DNA of 64,000 nt, from positions 84,778,610 through 84,842,609 of the forward strand of contig OX381707.1 of assembly GCA_947462335.1 (NCBI GenBank), given 5' to 3'. Shown here in pieces: positions 36,001 through 51,600 of this stretch. Position 1 is the first letter of the stretch; every line of letters starts with the position of its first letter. The notes beneath the pieces were generated by a model. The model made no database searches and was not told where the DNA came from. It worked only from the letters and a program-made list of their open reading frames with translations. A program made the translations under genes and the position numbers. This DNA comes from Harmothoe impar. Its lineage: Eukaryota > Annelida > Polychaeta > Phyllodocida > Polynoidae.

Positions 36001-39000
36001 GATGAGGGATCAGGTACAACTACTGTGGGGAGGATTGTTTTGAATATCAGGTTTCAGAGTGAGGTCAGTGTAAGATCATCAATGAGAAAAGAATTGTCTT
36101 TCTGCCATATTTTCATATCTAAACACATTTTGACCCAAACAAAACCTTGACAAAAATTTGAGCATAGCATGACCATAAACAATGTAAATAAAACAGCTGT
36201 TATTTGCCCATTCCCTGTTTATTAGAAGAGACCCTAGGGAAGACCATACACCCACTCCTGTGCATGTATTTATGTTCAGGTGTATACATTTACATTGAAA
36301 ATATAAAAACTGACGATTTTGCAGTGATTCACTACATACTATAGTACACCAAAAAATATGATATGAATCCTCCTACATGCCATTTGTCCTCGTCAATGAA
36401 ACAAATCAAGTCCTAAGTGGCTGTGTGTGGAGGAGTTGAAAAAGCTCTACAATCTCTTATAAATTGTATACATAATTCATGTGGAAATCATCTGAAGCTA
36501 AGCTCTATTTTCTCCAATTCCCTCTGCCCTCTTGGCTGTGACATTGGTCATGTTAAGATGGATGCAGTGCTGCAGGCGCTGTGACAGGGAAATCATGAGG
36601 GGTTGTTAAAGTTTGCCTCCACTAACTGTCTGAATCAACCTCCTACTGCTAGTTCTTTAAAAACTAGAGGGTATGCATGCCCCCTGTAGTCTGCACACAC
36701 TCAATCACATATTGTAACACTAGAACTATATATCCTACTCTTCCTGATGTTCCTTTCTGATCTACTCTACCACTTACTTTACCATTGCTCTAAGACCTTG
36801 CTGGGTATACTCCACTGCTTTTTTTCCTCTTGGCCAGTTGAGGATTTTGTGATGAAAAGGATGTCACAGGCATTAACCACTCATCAATAACGTCTTAGCA
36901 TTGACTAATCACTCATTCTTTAGCAGCCCCAGGAAAAACTCTAATTCAGAACACAAACCAGTTGTCTTGGACTGCCACATGAAAATGAATAAATATGTGT
37001 CCTTTTAAGAGCCATCTATCAATATATCACCTACCTCAATCTGATATAGATACTAATATAATATTCTCAAATAGTGAAACCATTACAGTGAGCAGGAAAT
37101 AGTTTAAGAAGTGGAGTGTCGCATCCCACAGGGGTGTGATATCCTGTCCCATTGTTTTCATTAAAAGTGTCAGTGGTAGCCATAAGGGGCACAAATCAGG
37201 CAGAAAGGCTTATAGTAGCTTCATATGAGGGGTTACATAAACAATGTCTATCATCACCTCCTACTGCCTACTCTCCATGTCGCATGCCACAGGGGTGTGA
37301 TATCCCGTCCCATTGTTATCATTAAAAGTGTCTGGTGTGGCCATAAGAGGCAGAGTTAGCAGCCAAGGTTGTCTCACACATCAGGAAGGTGGACGCTCAT
37401 TTAGGTGTGTTGGTTCTCACCAGGGGGAGCCAGAATGGCTGCTATAAAACGGCTGCTACTAGACCGCCTGTCCGGTGGTATGGACATTTGGAAGTTGTCT
37501 CATTGCGGACAAGTTTTTGGATGACTGGCTCTCTCAGGGATGAATATTGACTCTAGAGTACAACTATCTGAGTTTATAGTTTATTGTGATTGTACACATT
37601 GACTTAATAAAGAGTTTCAAACAACAATGAAAGGCCAGATACAATTTTGCTGTTGGTTTTCTTAAAACCATAGCATGCTTGCAGTAGGAGCAAGATTATG
37701 ACAGATGGAAAGCTTTTTTATTTCCTTTTCGTTGTGAAATAACGGATAAAGAGCATCCTCAGAGAGTGCATCCTTTCTGTAGCACCCCCTGTGGCAGCCA
37801 ACGGAACTACAACTCAGTGTACATTCTCTGCCCAATGGTGTCTACTTTAGTCCTTTTGTATTCTACTCCACTGTCCTTTCTTGCCATAACCACCCTGCCC
37901 GGACCCATTTTGTAACTGGTGGTAAGTGGTGGGTAAGTGCTGCCAAGTGGTTTATAGTCTGTGATCTCAGCAGGGTGGGAGGAACTGTAAAGACTAGGAT
38001 TTGCTGTACACCTTTATTTGCTGCTGAATATCTGACTTGTAGGCTGGGAGCATCTGGTAAGTGATGCCTCCCCTGCACACAGAATCTCAAGTTGAACTCC
38101 TGCTATTTTTGTGTTGTGAATCAAGATTTCAAGAACGTGTCTGGAATTTCTTGTCATTTAATGGGCATTTTCCCGTTAACACTTTAAGGACAATGTTGGG
38201 TACAGTGAAAGCAGCCTATTACACTTGTCTCTTTTACTGTTTCTTAGTCAAAGAAAGCTTCATGAAATAGTTTCTTCCAATATGGATCATAAAGATATCA
38301 CCCCAAAACATGAGGAACATTGAGATGCAAAAATATGACCCATTTATTTAGAGAGGCAGTGGAGCAGTAAATTCTGGCAAGTTAAAACTTTTGCTGAGAA
38401 ATGATGTCATGAATCACCTTTAATAGGTTTTGTCAAGGACTTTATTGATTCTGTAATTGAAAAACAATCTTTTCATGCATAAGAAAGGGATGGCCTTGCA
38501 GCAATGAAAAGAAGCATATCACTGAAATACTTGTCTTTGGTGGAAATTAATTTTAAATTAAAGAATATCTTCGTCAAAAGTGAACTTGACAATCGAACAA
38601 CCATTTTACAACTGTACCTGCATTAACTGAAATAAAGTCAGGATTATGATAAAAATTAAATGTTTTTACTCCTTGAAACAAACAGATAATCAAATTAAAA
38701 TGCTTAAGTATTATAGGGTTGAAACCTCAAGGCATAACACTCACAGGAAAAGATATGATCCATACCAGTGATCTCAATATGGGTATGGGTAGCATTGAAG
38801 CTACACAGAAATGAAGGCTATGGGCACTTGCCTAGCTATCCCCTTCTTAGATCTATTCATGAACCACTCGGCAGCACTTATCAACAAAGGTTCAGCTAAA
38901 CACGGAGTTGTGGCTGGCTGGGGTGTCTTCTAGTCACCATACTAAAGCAGCTATCCACCTTGGTAAGAACTCACACACTTAAACGTCTATACCACTGCCT

Positions 39001-42000
39001 GATTTGTGAGACAGACTTGGCACGTCCCTCTGCATCTTACTGCTAGCCTTGGTTTGTTAACCCAACCCTTGTGAGACCCCGCAGCAGGTAGAGCTGGACC
39101 CACAATGAAGCATTGGTATAGATATCATTCCCAGTAACCCGACCTGCTAAGCCTATTTTCTCACCCAATGAGGTCCATTGAAGTCTAAGAATAAGGACCA
39201 TTGACTAATGTCATTCTTGGTATAGCAATGTTTAACATGTTAGATGTGGCATAGTGCTTCCTATTGACTTTTTGGCATGATGCAGCACTGCAATAATGGC
39301 AGGTTACTTCCCAGCCCTACATGATGAAGACACATGAGTATTACACTTTACAAGGCTCTGCCTCTCAAAGGGTTAGACTAAATAAGGGCTTAGCGTGACG
39401 GCAGGCAAGTCAATGTGGAAGAAAAGCTGCCTACTCTAAGGTACACTTGTATAACACTTAGTAGGAAAGCTGTCAGTTGGCTTCTTACCTGTCAGCAATC
39501 CAATTGAATAAGCTTCCTGAAGGTGTTGATCTACTATTACTCAAGTCTACCACCAGTTGACACCCAGCAGGCCTGCATGAAAGAACTCCATCTGTGAGAC
39601 ACATTATTGTCTCATCTCTTGTATTGACAGAGGTGGAGATATGCCTGTAGCTATGGGAGGTGCTGGTTTTTATCAAGGACATTGCCTTACAGTGGATGGT
39701 TCGGATTAAAGGGAAACACCTGGCTGACTAAATGTTTCACAGACTATTGATGTTGTATAGCTTATAATTTGTGCTAATGAGGACAGCACTGCATTTCTAG
39801 AACTCTCTTAAGGAGAGACGCAATGGATTATGAATGTTTCAAAATTGTATGGAAATTTGTAGGTTCACCCTTATATTTTGCTGAGTAGGGTCAGGTAACC
39901 TGATACATAACTTTTATCTTAACCTCATGGGGGATTTCTTAAGAAATGATTCTGAAATTAACAGAACTTACAGGCCTGGTACTTTCCTTCAACATAACAA
40001 AGTTGTCTGTTATCTGGAAAAGTTCTTATTGTAGTTCATCCACGTCCTTTCCTTCTTTTAGGGATCATATTCATAAGTTTGTGTCAGCCGCCATCTTGTC
40101 TCTAATTGGTTACCATACTGCAGTGAGAGATTGTGATATTCTTTAAGGTTTACCCAATAAACAACCATAGTTTCCACCGCTATGCACCTGCACGTGAGTC
40201 ATGATATTGAATCTTCTGAGAGTAACATTGCAGTATTACCTTCTTGTGGATTCATTCCTGACAGTTTGAGTTAAGTGCTGGTGCTGCATTGTGACGGCAA
40301 ATAAGGACAAATACAGATTAACACTGGAAGTACCTCTCATCACTGTGCCATAAATGTGTTTCTACTCAGCTGGAACTTTCAAGATTCTGCTAATATTCAA
40401 AATCATTTACAGAATCTTTACTTTCTAAATGACAATCTACACATCTTGACGGCGGCTTTGCTTACACCAGACTTGGGCCTATGGTTGCTGTGCTACATCC
40501 CAACAGCCTTGTGTGCTAATTGGCTGCAGGAATATCCCACAAAGGGACCTGGTGGAAGGAGGTGTGAGTTTCATTCTCACAAACAACCATCAATATCAGA
40601 GAGAGCTGATGACTGCTGCTACCTTTGAGTGACGGCATGCTCCCTAAATGATAAATGTTCCGGTCATGTATTAGTGCATCATGGTAAGCATTTGAGAATG
40701 CATGAAGCCTGTAGCTTTGTCATGATACATGAAGCCCCAGTGATTATTAATTATGAAAGAGTTTATGACTTATAACCAGAAACTCATATCTCTGAAACCG
40801 GGGCACCTGTTTTGTCAGTACTGCATTATGCATGTTGTCGCCATGATAAAGCAGGCAGTAGCATTTATAGGTCATCCTGAGGCTGCAATTTTGCATCTTA
40901 ATGAAGAGGGTAAAGTGCATTAACTCATTTTCCTACCCTTAAAGTATTTAGGTGTTTAAACTCAGATAGCACCTGTTTAAGATTCCAGGCAGAGGCCAGG
41001 CTAACAGATGAGTTCCCTCCTCTCAGCCTGAGACAATGCCTTAATTCTGTCCCTTTGGCAATTCATATGGGGACTTAGCCAGTCCACTGTCGCAAAGAAG
41101 GTAGCTATCAGATTTCAGATCTATTCATTTCTAAAATGGATCAGAGATAATATATACAGATTAAATTTTTTCCATTCAGAGTTTTTATTGAGTAGAAGGT
41201 TTCATTTGTTCAAAGCACAGCTACAGCTGCAGAATTAGCATTATTTATCTACTTCAAGGTATGAACTGGCATTTTATTTGACAAGTAAGGTACCTGCCTA
41301 TGATCCTTCCTTGATAATTTATAAGCAACCATCTGAGCACTGCCATATATAAATCAGGAATAAAAAAAGACAATTAGGACCATAGCTGGTTCCATCAATG
41401 CCATACATATTAACAGGCTACTTGCATTGAAGGAAAACAAGTTGGCTTGGGGTTTGGGGAATAAAACCATCAATTCCAAGATGGCAGTGATATGTTGAAG
41501 AGCCCTAACTGCAGCCATAGAATTAAGAGGCGTGTTGGGGCTCGATGTGAGCTTGGGAAATGGGACTGCTGATATGGATCTCCTATTGGGGGGGGGGGGA
41601 GGGGGCACTAGCTGTCAGTAGACTGAGGGAACCTTCAGACTGGTTTAAAGTCAAAGGTACTAGAGTCAGGGGTAATCTGAGAAATGATCTAAGTAATATA
41701 ATTGTTGTGCACTCAGTATGATGAAGAATTGTGGTAATTTCTGGTATACTGTTCAATCAAGAGCCAAGTGGACATAAAAATAAATAAACCAATTTTCAGA
41801 CAGAGGGCCATGGTAAGATGTTTATGGCTACGTGTGTGCAACCTAAGCAGAAACCTGATATATCATATTCAATTACATATATATATATTGGGACCAAAAA
41901 TCCTATATATAGGGTTTTCGGTCCCAATATTGTTTTGTCAATGTCAAAAATATATAGACAAAGGTGCAAGACTAGAGTTCCTCACTCAGTGGGGAACTCC

Positions 42001-43849
42001 TTTGTGTATATTTCATGTCATTATTAACAATGCTTGTCAAAATTCCACTTAATTGCTCTGAAAAAGCTATTTTATAGTTGTTAAATCAACAATTCTGATG
42101 ATTTGACAGGCCGTGAACTACGGGTGAGGGTTATTTCAAGGGGGGTGTTAAATACGGCCTTTTTTTTGGAACATTTTTATTTTATACTGGTTGCAAGTTT
42201 CTGTTCAGCCATTATACAACCAGTTAGGGGCAGAAGCTGGTACCTGATATGTTACATTAATTCCGAATGTGGATCTACGATCCTAGTCAACACAAAATAT
42301 ATATAATGCTCCCAGAGAGAGGAATGAGAACTAAATAACAGATACATAGAACAGATATAAAAATTAATACACATAGTACAGTGACAGACAGATAACACAC
42401 GAGTAGATCCTTGGATATCTCTACAATTACACCAAAAGGGCGGGGGATATAGCCTTCTTGGTTAAGTGAATGAGAGTGCCGTATTTACCAGGAAATTAAT
42501 AATGAAACAAAACTTTCAGATTAGCCCAATAACGGTAAATTCTACTGTATTTGAATATGGTGCATGGGGAGCTTTCTCTTAATAGTGTTATATTCAAAGT
42601 GCTACCGGGTACACATTTTGTGGTCATGGATTGACACTAATTTCTAGACTTTATTGTTACACTTTTTAAAATGAATTGTAGACCTACAGATTTTAAGAAA
42701 TGCTCACGTTACCTAAAATCACTGTCTTTTGATTTCCCCTGTCATTTATCACTATTTTATGAAGATGATAAAACTTTTGAATAGACCCAATCAAAATTTT
42801 GGTGAGAGAGACTATAGACAAATGAATGATTCTCACGTTTATAGCCCTTGGTTTGCAACATTGGCCATAGTCAAATGGCTTGCAACATGTAATTTTGCCC
42901 TAAAAACTAACCAGAATGCAGAATTTTATTTTAAGAATTTCAAAATGTCCACAAAGTCCGAGAACCGGGATGTGGGGGGGGGGGCACTTCCTATAGGCCT
43001 ACATTCTATGTACTTCTATGATAACAATGTGCATACACACTTTTTGTGCCCCGCTGGCGGGCCCACCTGGGCCTGCCAAAAAGGGGTACATTTTCGGCCA
43101 TATTTGGGCAAACGGGGTGTGTTTTTTGACCAATAATGTCCAACCAAAAAGTCCAAAATTCCCATGAAAAGGGTATATTTTTAGGGTAGGATCCCGTTCA
43201 AAGGGGTCCAATTTTTGCCATCTTTAATATGGGGATATCGCACTATGTCTATTAGGGACCTACTTTTTGACACTTTAGGGTTACTGGGTATCCTGATAAA
43301 AGGGGTCAAATTTTCGCCTATTAAGATGGTGTCCAAATAAATTAAGGGGCCAGGTTTCCATCAATTTTATGGGGTCATCCCGCCAAAAGGGTTGTGTTTT
43401 GGTGGAATTTTGTCTCGCTAAAAAAGGGGGTCATATTTCTACACAAAATTCGAGAGTGGCCCTCCCTGGGGATCCCCCTTGGGATCCCCACTTGTCAATC
43501 TAAAAGGTGCATAATTGGAACCTTCCCCCCCCCCCCCTAGACTGAGTTTCGTCTGTATCCGGAGGGATTTACTGACGGGAGAGTAACGGGAGGCTTAGTA
43601 GGGGTACGAAAGTGGCTACCCCCCCCCCCGCCCCTTACGTAAAGAGGGGTTAGGTTATATTTTGTGATGTAAACGAACGTCCATTTATTCACGATCTTGT
43701 GGCAATCTTTCGGCATTCACTAGCTGGATGAATAATGATGAAAATGAAGTGGAAAAGACAAGAAATACCAGGTCACTTTGCCAAAACCGGTCAAGTTCTC
43801 CCGTCGTGCAACCATGGCTACGTACTTAGCAACACGTTGTAGTACTTGG

Positions 43850-44070
43850 CATGATGACGTCATACTGTATTTGGGAGAGTACACTGGACAAAATTCATCG
43901 TTTTGCATGATCACCATAAGCAGAAAAAAACGGCATTTAGTGTAGGTCTCTCTGAGCGACCTCAGAGGCATTAAAGTACAAAGCTAAAGGCTTGTGTTCA
44001 ATGCACCAACCGCTACTGTAATCTCATCTAAGTGAATTTGTGTTGTGACACCTTTTCCAAGATGGCGGCA
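43850..44070. promoter_or_regulatory. Possible promoter-like CpG-richer stretch with CRE and YY1-type sites
   Basis: A full cAMP-response element tgacgtca lies at 43855-43862 and a YY1-type aagatggcggc at 44059-44069, inside locally CpG-richer DNA than the surroundings. Such pairs occur in animal housekeeping promoters. No start codon or exon could be tied to it, so this is a weak call. Confidence 0.25.
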
Positions 44071-47000
44071 CCCGTTCTGACTAATCTCAAAGTGCAAACA
44101 TCATATGCCTCCCTCCTGGCGGAACCACCAGGAGCGCTGCGCGCTCGTGAGGCATAAATGACACACAACCTATGATCAATCTGCCACATTGTTAAACCTA
44201 GTGGTTTGCCATATGATGGAAACCGAAAAAAGGATTTTCAAAGGAAGCTAAGAAATATTGAATGCAAATCAATTTCTTTCATGTTTTCGAGGAATGGTTC
44301 TTTGATAAGAAGTTACCTCTTTCATTGAAAACAATGATGCCGAACTGATGTCTTTAGGTGAGTCAGCATCTTTCCTGTTTTCCATCTAAGGGAAAGGTTT
44401 GGCATGTGCAAGCTTCGGAAGCTGTTTTCTTTTGAAGGAAGTTGGAATTCTGAATAACATTGAATGGTTTCAAAATGAACGGATGCAAAGGTTTTTGTTC
44501 TTAGAAAGTTATGTCAAAGGTTGAGATGGATTATGCTTGATGTTACATGAAGAACCAAGATTTCAATTGAAAAACTGGTTGCAGTTAGAAGTGCATATGG
44601 ATGGAGTAACCGGTTCACCATAAGCCAAAGAAAATGGGGCCTGAGCTATACCTAAGTAGATAGGGTTATGACATTACATTACATCTAGAGAAGGCCTTGG
44701 CCTTAGCAAGATCATAGGATTAAACCTGAACCTATAAGAAATGGTTCAAGTGTTTTATTTATTAATATGTCCACATTGAACAACCTCTTAGTCAAGGTGG
44801 CAATGACATCTCTGGTAGGATTATTAAAAAGGTTAAGAGACTACTACAAACATTGAAGGAAATAAGACAGATTTGACTTAATGTAGACCAAGTAGACATT
44901 GTGGCTGTATAAAGTGTTTTGCATTGTCATTGTACCAGCGATGAGATAAAGTTTGATCTAAACAGACAATAACTCATGAGAGATTGAGAGCCAGTCACCA
45001 CTTGTGGACCTAGGGTTAAGTGACGCTGTGTGATGAATTCCTCAATGTCGGGAGTGGCTAATTGAATGTACAGCTCATTCCAGGGGGAGGTCCTGGTGAA
45101 GGAGTAGCTCAATGTGTGAGCAGCTCATGATAAAGACGGGTCTGAGGCAGGGAGGGTGTGTGTGGGCTCAGGGCAGTGTCCAGTGCTGACTAGAAATGTC
45201 TTCATTACCCCTGATGTACAAGCTCCCTGAGCCCTTATCATGGACTGGTATATCAGTTGTCACCCAATACGTCATCAGTTCCCCTAACCTACCCTATTTC
45301 TCATACATTTGGTTCACACAGAATTGGGAGGGACTCCCTCCTGAAGTCCTACTTTAGATCCAGTATGAAATGTATAAATAGCTGACAGTGCATGGATTAT
45401 TAAAATCATTTTCTATCTTGTCATGCATATAGTCCTCTCTGTTGCCCTCTGCCAGAGAATTCCCTGTTTGGGGACTCAGCCTTGCCTTTAAAAAACACCT
45501 GTGCTATAGATTCACATCCATGTCTAGAGTCAAGGTAACAGGGATGCCATAACCACCTTCACCATACACAGTGTTCTGACAAAGAAGTATGTCTCAACAA
45601 ATACCAGTAAATAACCCTGAACTGTTCCCCCATTAACTGTTTTCCTCAACTGTATGTCCGTAAAGCTATAACCTCATCCTTTGGAACTTTCCATGTTGTA
45701 AAAGGTGACCTTTTATACATATTCCTTTCCTACCAATTGCCGTCCTGAAATCCTGATGGGAAAGTAACATAATTTGATAACAAACAAAAACTCACCATCA
45801 CTTTCAAGCAAAACAATAATACAAAATCCTGTTTATTATCAATTGTTCTTCTGTCTGAATCAATATTTCTGTAATTTCATGGTGCTGTTGTTCTCACACC
45901 TTCCATAATCATGATCACTTTCCGATTAAGAGCCAGACATTTGACAACATGGGATTGTGTTTGAGTTTTCTTTTCCTGTTAAGATGCAAAGAAGAGAATA
46001 ATAACCCTTTCAATTATGATACAAACAGAGAATTATACCACGTGTCAAATAAAAGGGGTTTTGCTTTTTAAGGTGAAATACATCAAACTGTAAAGAAAGA
46101 AGCAGTATTTAGAGTTGATAACATTTCCGCGAGTTCTTACATTGCCGACCATCTTGTTGAATCTTGTTAATGTAGTCTGCGGTGTTGAGAGTATGTTTTG
46201 TATTTGTCAAAGAGCAGCATTTGGGAGGGTGACATCTGGGACAAACTACGGTGGATAACAAGGAGAAAACTGTTTTCATTGCTGATATTGTACCACAAGT
46301 ATGAATGAAAATCTTTCAAGGAACATTTTGAGAAAAGATAAACATTGTAGATCTTTACACATTTGACAATTTTGAAAAGCACTGAACTTAGTACCTCTAA
46401 TCATTTTGTGCACTTTTAATTATTGTTTCAAAACGTATCCAATCTGGTGATACAGTTAACTCACTGTGTATCTCTGTGCCAACATGGATACTGCTACAAC
46501 AATGTGTTATATATACACTGTTTTACAATTTCTGTCGTGCCAACAGAGTCTACTAGTCAGGGCTGTTATGGAAAATGTCAAGACATCAATGACCAAGGGC
46601 CCAAATTTTGCCCAGTTGTCACAAATGACATATATTTTGATATCATATTATGTCATCTGCAGTGTGGAGAGGATCCTTAAAGGGGTGCCAAAGTGAGGGA
46701 TTGATTTGAGGAGCATATGACCCCCTTTAGTTAAATATTTTTTTGCTGTTGCAAATATAAGAGCTATATTATTGTTTATGCATAAAATACAAAGGATTAC
46801 ACCCAACAGTAAGATTTGAGTGCTATTGAGGCCCCAAGGTCAAGATCAAGGACGCTTGATTCGTGATACTTTTTGATTTCAGGGAATAGTTCAACCATTC
46901 CTCATGTATCCTGTTCTTTTAGTCAAAAGTGTGTAAATTCTGACTATATAGCCTGTGTGGTGGGTCACACAGTGTCTGGACATGTCAGCCCAGCACACAG

Positions 47001-48192
47001 CAGTGTTTGTACATTAGAGACAGCTATTCAGGAGATTACCATCCAACATAATGGTGCAGTGACACACAAGTGTCGTTCTAGATCCTGCAGCTTGTCTCAG
47101 TTTACAGAAACATGATGCTGCACATACAGGAACTGCTCTTAATGATCATTATGTTCCTTCGATGCTTTTTTCTGACATAAGTTTTCACAAAACAAAGACA
47201 CCCAATTAACTTGAAAAATGTAGGTGGATTCTTTTTAAATAGACAGTGAGCAACTCTCCATAACAATATCATAATGCTCTGTATGTATGGGACTAATTTC
47301 CCAATCTCATTTTCTTAGATGAGTCTATAACTATATTTAAAGTAATATCTTGGAGAATAGCAATTATTTCTCAAGAAGCAGATTGCACTAAAGCACATAG
47401 TTTTAAGACATCACGTAGGGAGTAGAGAGGCCCAACGTACTGAAGATAAGGAAGACTTAACTTCATCTGATTTGCATCAGCAAGATATGTGCGAGTCAAT
47501 ATGACATGTCTCGAGGATAAGTACTCTTTAGCTAGATTTACAAAAACATTTGTCCAAAAACGTTCATGGAGTTATATTAAATATATTTATTACAACATTT
47601 TGACCAGATGCAGCCTATTCAGGGGAAATGTCAGCTTATATCATGACTTGCTAATGCCAGAGATGGCTGTGTAAATACAGACGTCTCTCCCTGCACCTAG
47701 CAACAGCCCATAACACACTGTATTTACCCAGAGTGTAAATCACACAAGTACAATAAGACAAGCACCACTGCGGTGTTGTCTGGGTCAGCTGCTGCCACCT
47801 AATCAGCATACTTACTTCTATCTCAGTTCCTAATACACAGCCACACCGTGACATGTTCTTTGCCCTAAATCTGCTGGTCCATTATGGTTTATTATGGTAA
47901 ATGCAAACTTAGAAAGCAGAATTTCATAAGAAAAAAATATTCAGAAGTAATTGTCAGGTGTTCTGGTGAATTGAATTTAGAGTTAATTTTTGCCAAGGCA
48001 AGATAACAAGGAGGACTAGTGTCTAGGGGTGGACCCAATAATTACACCATAAGGTGAAGATATAAAGGAGGTTTGTACGAATAGCTGCTAATGTGACAGG
48101 TGCTGTGTCGTAGGTGACCTAGTTGGGATAGTCCAGGGATAAGGGGGGATTGGGATAATCTGGTTGTGGGGTCATTATATTGGGTGTTACAT

Positions 48193-48221
48193 TTGATTTG
48201 ATTTGATTTGATTTGATTTGT
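48193..48221 (+). repeat. Simple repeat (atttg)n, possible retroposon tail
   Basis: Five to six atttg units interrupt a host repeat that is uninterrupted at 22940-22980. About 90 bp around it (48182-48278) are absent from that paralogue, so this is probably a short retroposed LINE or SINE end. Confidence 0.5.
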
Positions 48222-48699
48222 TAAACTGGTACAGACAGCATCTTGGGTAAAGAAACGCTGGTTTCTGTCGTTCACCAGACCTAGGTAAGCCATGTAGGGC
48301 TGTAGGGACGGCCATAAACCTGACACCAGCCTAAGCAAACTTAACCTCACCTTAGGCTGAAATAAGGCCAATGCTGCTGTATTAATCTCAGTGTGTATAG
48401 CACTAGATACTGGATTAATTTTAACACAAGCCTGAGGAGCCTGATGGGTCAAGTGTGTTTGACTCTTTAGTTTGGTTTCGGAATTGCTACATTATAATAG
48501 TAAGATAACATCAATATAAACTGGACTGTTGTTGTTTAAAAAAGGTATTGGGTAAAGCATCGGATTCGGGACATTGCCATTCTTCCTCCAAGCACCCTTA
48601 AAAGAAAATAGATTTAAACTTCAAATCATCAGACTGTTAAGTTTAACTGATCTGTATCCAGGCACATAAAGCACTTGTGATGCATCTAGGATAAGCCTC

Positions 48700-51600
48700 A
48701 GTAGTATAGTATGTATCGGAACGGGACTATAGTTAACTACTGTTTATTACTCAATCGATATGCAGCCAATCAGAGGCCTCCATTTGGTCACGTGACCCGT
48801 TGCCATGGTAACGTGACCTACTTAGGGCTCTCAGCCAATCAGAAGCCAGCATTCTGGGTGACCTACTGACCTACTTAGAAGCTCTCAGCCAATCAGAGGC
48901 CGGCATTCTGGTAACCATGGTAACGTGACCTACTTACGTCACGTGACCTACTTAGGCTCAGCCAATCAGAAGCCAGCATTCTGGTAACTAGGGTAACGTG
49001 ACCTACTTAGGGTTTGTTTGTAAACAACACCACGCGGCTCTCTTGTTTGTAAACAACACCACGTGACACGTGACTGTTTGTAAACAAACAAACAAAAAAA
49101 AGTTATGTAACTTATATATAGAAATAAAAACACAACAAGATAATTTCTTTTCTTTTCATTTTATTCTTTATTTTCATTTCAATCAGAAAAAACACACAAG
49201 TTTATGCTTTTTTAGCTTGCTTCTTCGATTTGCAGCAACTCAACAGGCCGCAAAGTCTCACGCCGCCGTCACTCACACCACCACACCCAGGACGACTTCT
49301 CTCCAATAGACATTGCACGACTTTGGATAAATCCAACACCATTTCGGCAAGGCAGAGAATCTTTGCCTCCATGAAACGGCCGCCATCGCAACAACCCGTC
49401 ACAACAGCATCATCGATAGCTTCTGACTCACGGCCCGGTCGCTCAGCTTTGGGATTTTGCTCATGCGCATGACGCACTTCTTGGGGTTTCTTGTTCGACA
49501 TGCTTCAATTAGGAAATGAACGCAATGAGGTCCACAGGTGTCAGCAGAAGTGTCTTGTAGTTGACTGCGGTTTCTTTGCCACTTGAACGGAGCAGAGCGT
49601 TCCACGAAAGACAAGAACTCCGCACTCAGCGGCGGTAAGCCGAAGGAATCAAAGTAGTACACTTCACCCGTGCTCGACACGTAAAACGCCACCCAATGCT
49701 GACCTGGTAAATGTTGCGGATCTGTGTTGCTCACGAAACAAGTGTCTTTGATAGGGTGCTTCGGAATAGTGTCACAAGAGAAAACGCCCAGGAAACGATG
49801 TTTTGTGTGAACGTTTTCCTTCAACACTCTGCTTATTTCAAGCGTGTTCATACGATACGCCAAGTACCGCCGTCTTGTCTTCAGTTCCTGTGGTAGTCGG
49901 TGATGGGGTGTCGATCTCGGGTCAGCTCGACGACGTTGTCGTACACCAAGTAGAGTAGCACCGTTGTTGTCGCTTGTAGCGCCGAGCGGAAACTGACTTC
50001 CACCCTCAGCTGACCCGCTCTTATAAGGTTCACGCGACACCCGTCGTGCGAGCTGTCTGGGGTTAAGTCGAGGGGGAACACTGTGTAACCGTTCAGGAAT
50101 TGATCGTATGAAATACCCCAGGAGCGCGCGCCCTCGTACATCCCCGTTTCCGTGTGTAGCGCCTAGTACTCTCTCACGGCCGCTTTGGTCTTAAAGTCGG
50201 GCACGTAGGCGTCGTTCGGCACTTTCTGATCGTTCACTATCAGTTGAAGCGAGCTGATGTCGTAATGCTTCATCTCGAACGGGTTCTTGGTGTAGCTACC
50301 GTTGAAGGCGTCGTGGTCCAGGAAGCAAATCATCATCGACTTGGGAAGCTGGCCTGTGTTGGAGTGCGTGTAGCTGTGATCTCTGTTACCTTGAGGGATG
50401 GCGTACGTCGTCACCTCCACTCTGTTCACCGGGTAGTCGAAGGGCCCGTGTTCTATCACCGCTCTCTCGTGCGTTTCCGCTACTGCGTCCGCCACCAGCA
50501 CGCGTCGCACGTAGAGCTTTGCTTTGTAGATCTTCAAGCTGTAGCCTCCGTCAGCGGCGCACATCAGATAGAAAGAGGGCGCCGCCTGTTTCAGAGTGAG
50601 ATTGATTTCTGTCTCTCCAACGATGAGCTTCGGTTGATGAGCCAGGTCAAAGTGCAGTCGCGCCATCAGCGAAAAGCGCTTGTTGGAGATTAGCTTCTTG
50701 TGCGCTTTGTACCCCGCATTCGCGTCAGTCAACGTGGTAAACTGACCGGGCGTATCTTCATGCCACCCCTGGGCGCTCATGACGCCGTCCTTCACGTCTT
50801 TGTTGTAGTTGAGTAACCCTTCCAAGTAAGCTCGGTAAGGGTAGGTCTCGGTGTTGCCAGACACTTTGAAACCGCCGATGGAGACTTGGACGTCTTTGAA
50901 GAGCGAGTGAGCCAAGTTGTTCACCGGAGCTACTGCGTCGGTGTCCTCGATCGCCGCTCCGTTCGCTTTCAGCACTTGACATTCCAGATGAAGGTAATTC
51001 TCGTTCAGCCTGTGTACTCTTGCGACTTGTTGATGGTGAAATTTATGTTACCTCCATCCTCTAAAGAGTTTTTTGTTTCTATCCCCAGGAAAGACGACTT
51101 TAAGATAGTAGTCTGAGTCGGCGCTACGGTGTGCAGGTCGAGCTCAGAGAGCGCGCACTCGTTACTGCTCTCGTGTACGTAAGCCATTGTGTTCTCTCTT
51201 CACCCGGCCGACAGACTGACGCCGGCCGCCTCCAGTCTTTTTATTTATACCTGAACGCCTAGGCGCTTACCGGTCGAATACATCCCCTCTACGTCTCTTG
51301 CAAGAGCCACCGCCCGTCTGAGGAGAATGCCGGCGACGTTTGGACCCTTTCTTAGACGCGACAGTCGTCTTTCCTCCCGAGAACGCCGTACTCGCCAGTC
51401 TCTTCAGAGCGCCTGCGCCTCGGTCTTTCACGCTGCTCTTTAAAGTCCGACCCGCCAGCACATCTTTAGCTACGCCCACACCGGCGCGGAGCAGCGTTTT
51501 TCCCACCGACTTCAATAGCGGGGTAGCCGAGCGCATCAGACCTAACAGAGCGCCGCCCAAACCGTGCCCGCTCTGGAAAGAGCGCCCGCTGTACACGTTG

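Larger units (their letters stand above)
33018..48699. other. Long non-coding host interval with small repeats
   Basis: No gene is supported in 15.7 kb. Recognisable items are 35760-35880, which recurs inverted at 63475-63600 (around aagatggccgccatc). A diverged tandem pair lies at 37115-37190 and 37275-37350 (cacaggggtgtgatatcc). An inverted copy of block p1 is at 37860-38060. G- and C-run-rich low-complexity sequence with repeated ggggtc words is at 42970-43630, and a repeat shared with 62870-62940 is at 47665-47730. The longest ORFs (135 codons at 42729, 136 codons at 48042 minus) show no protein-like features. Confidence 0.55.
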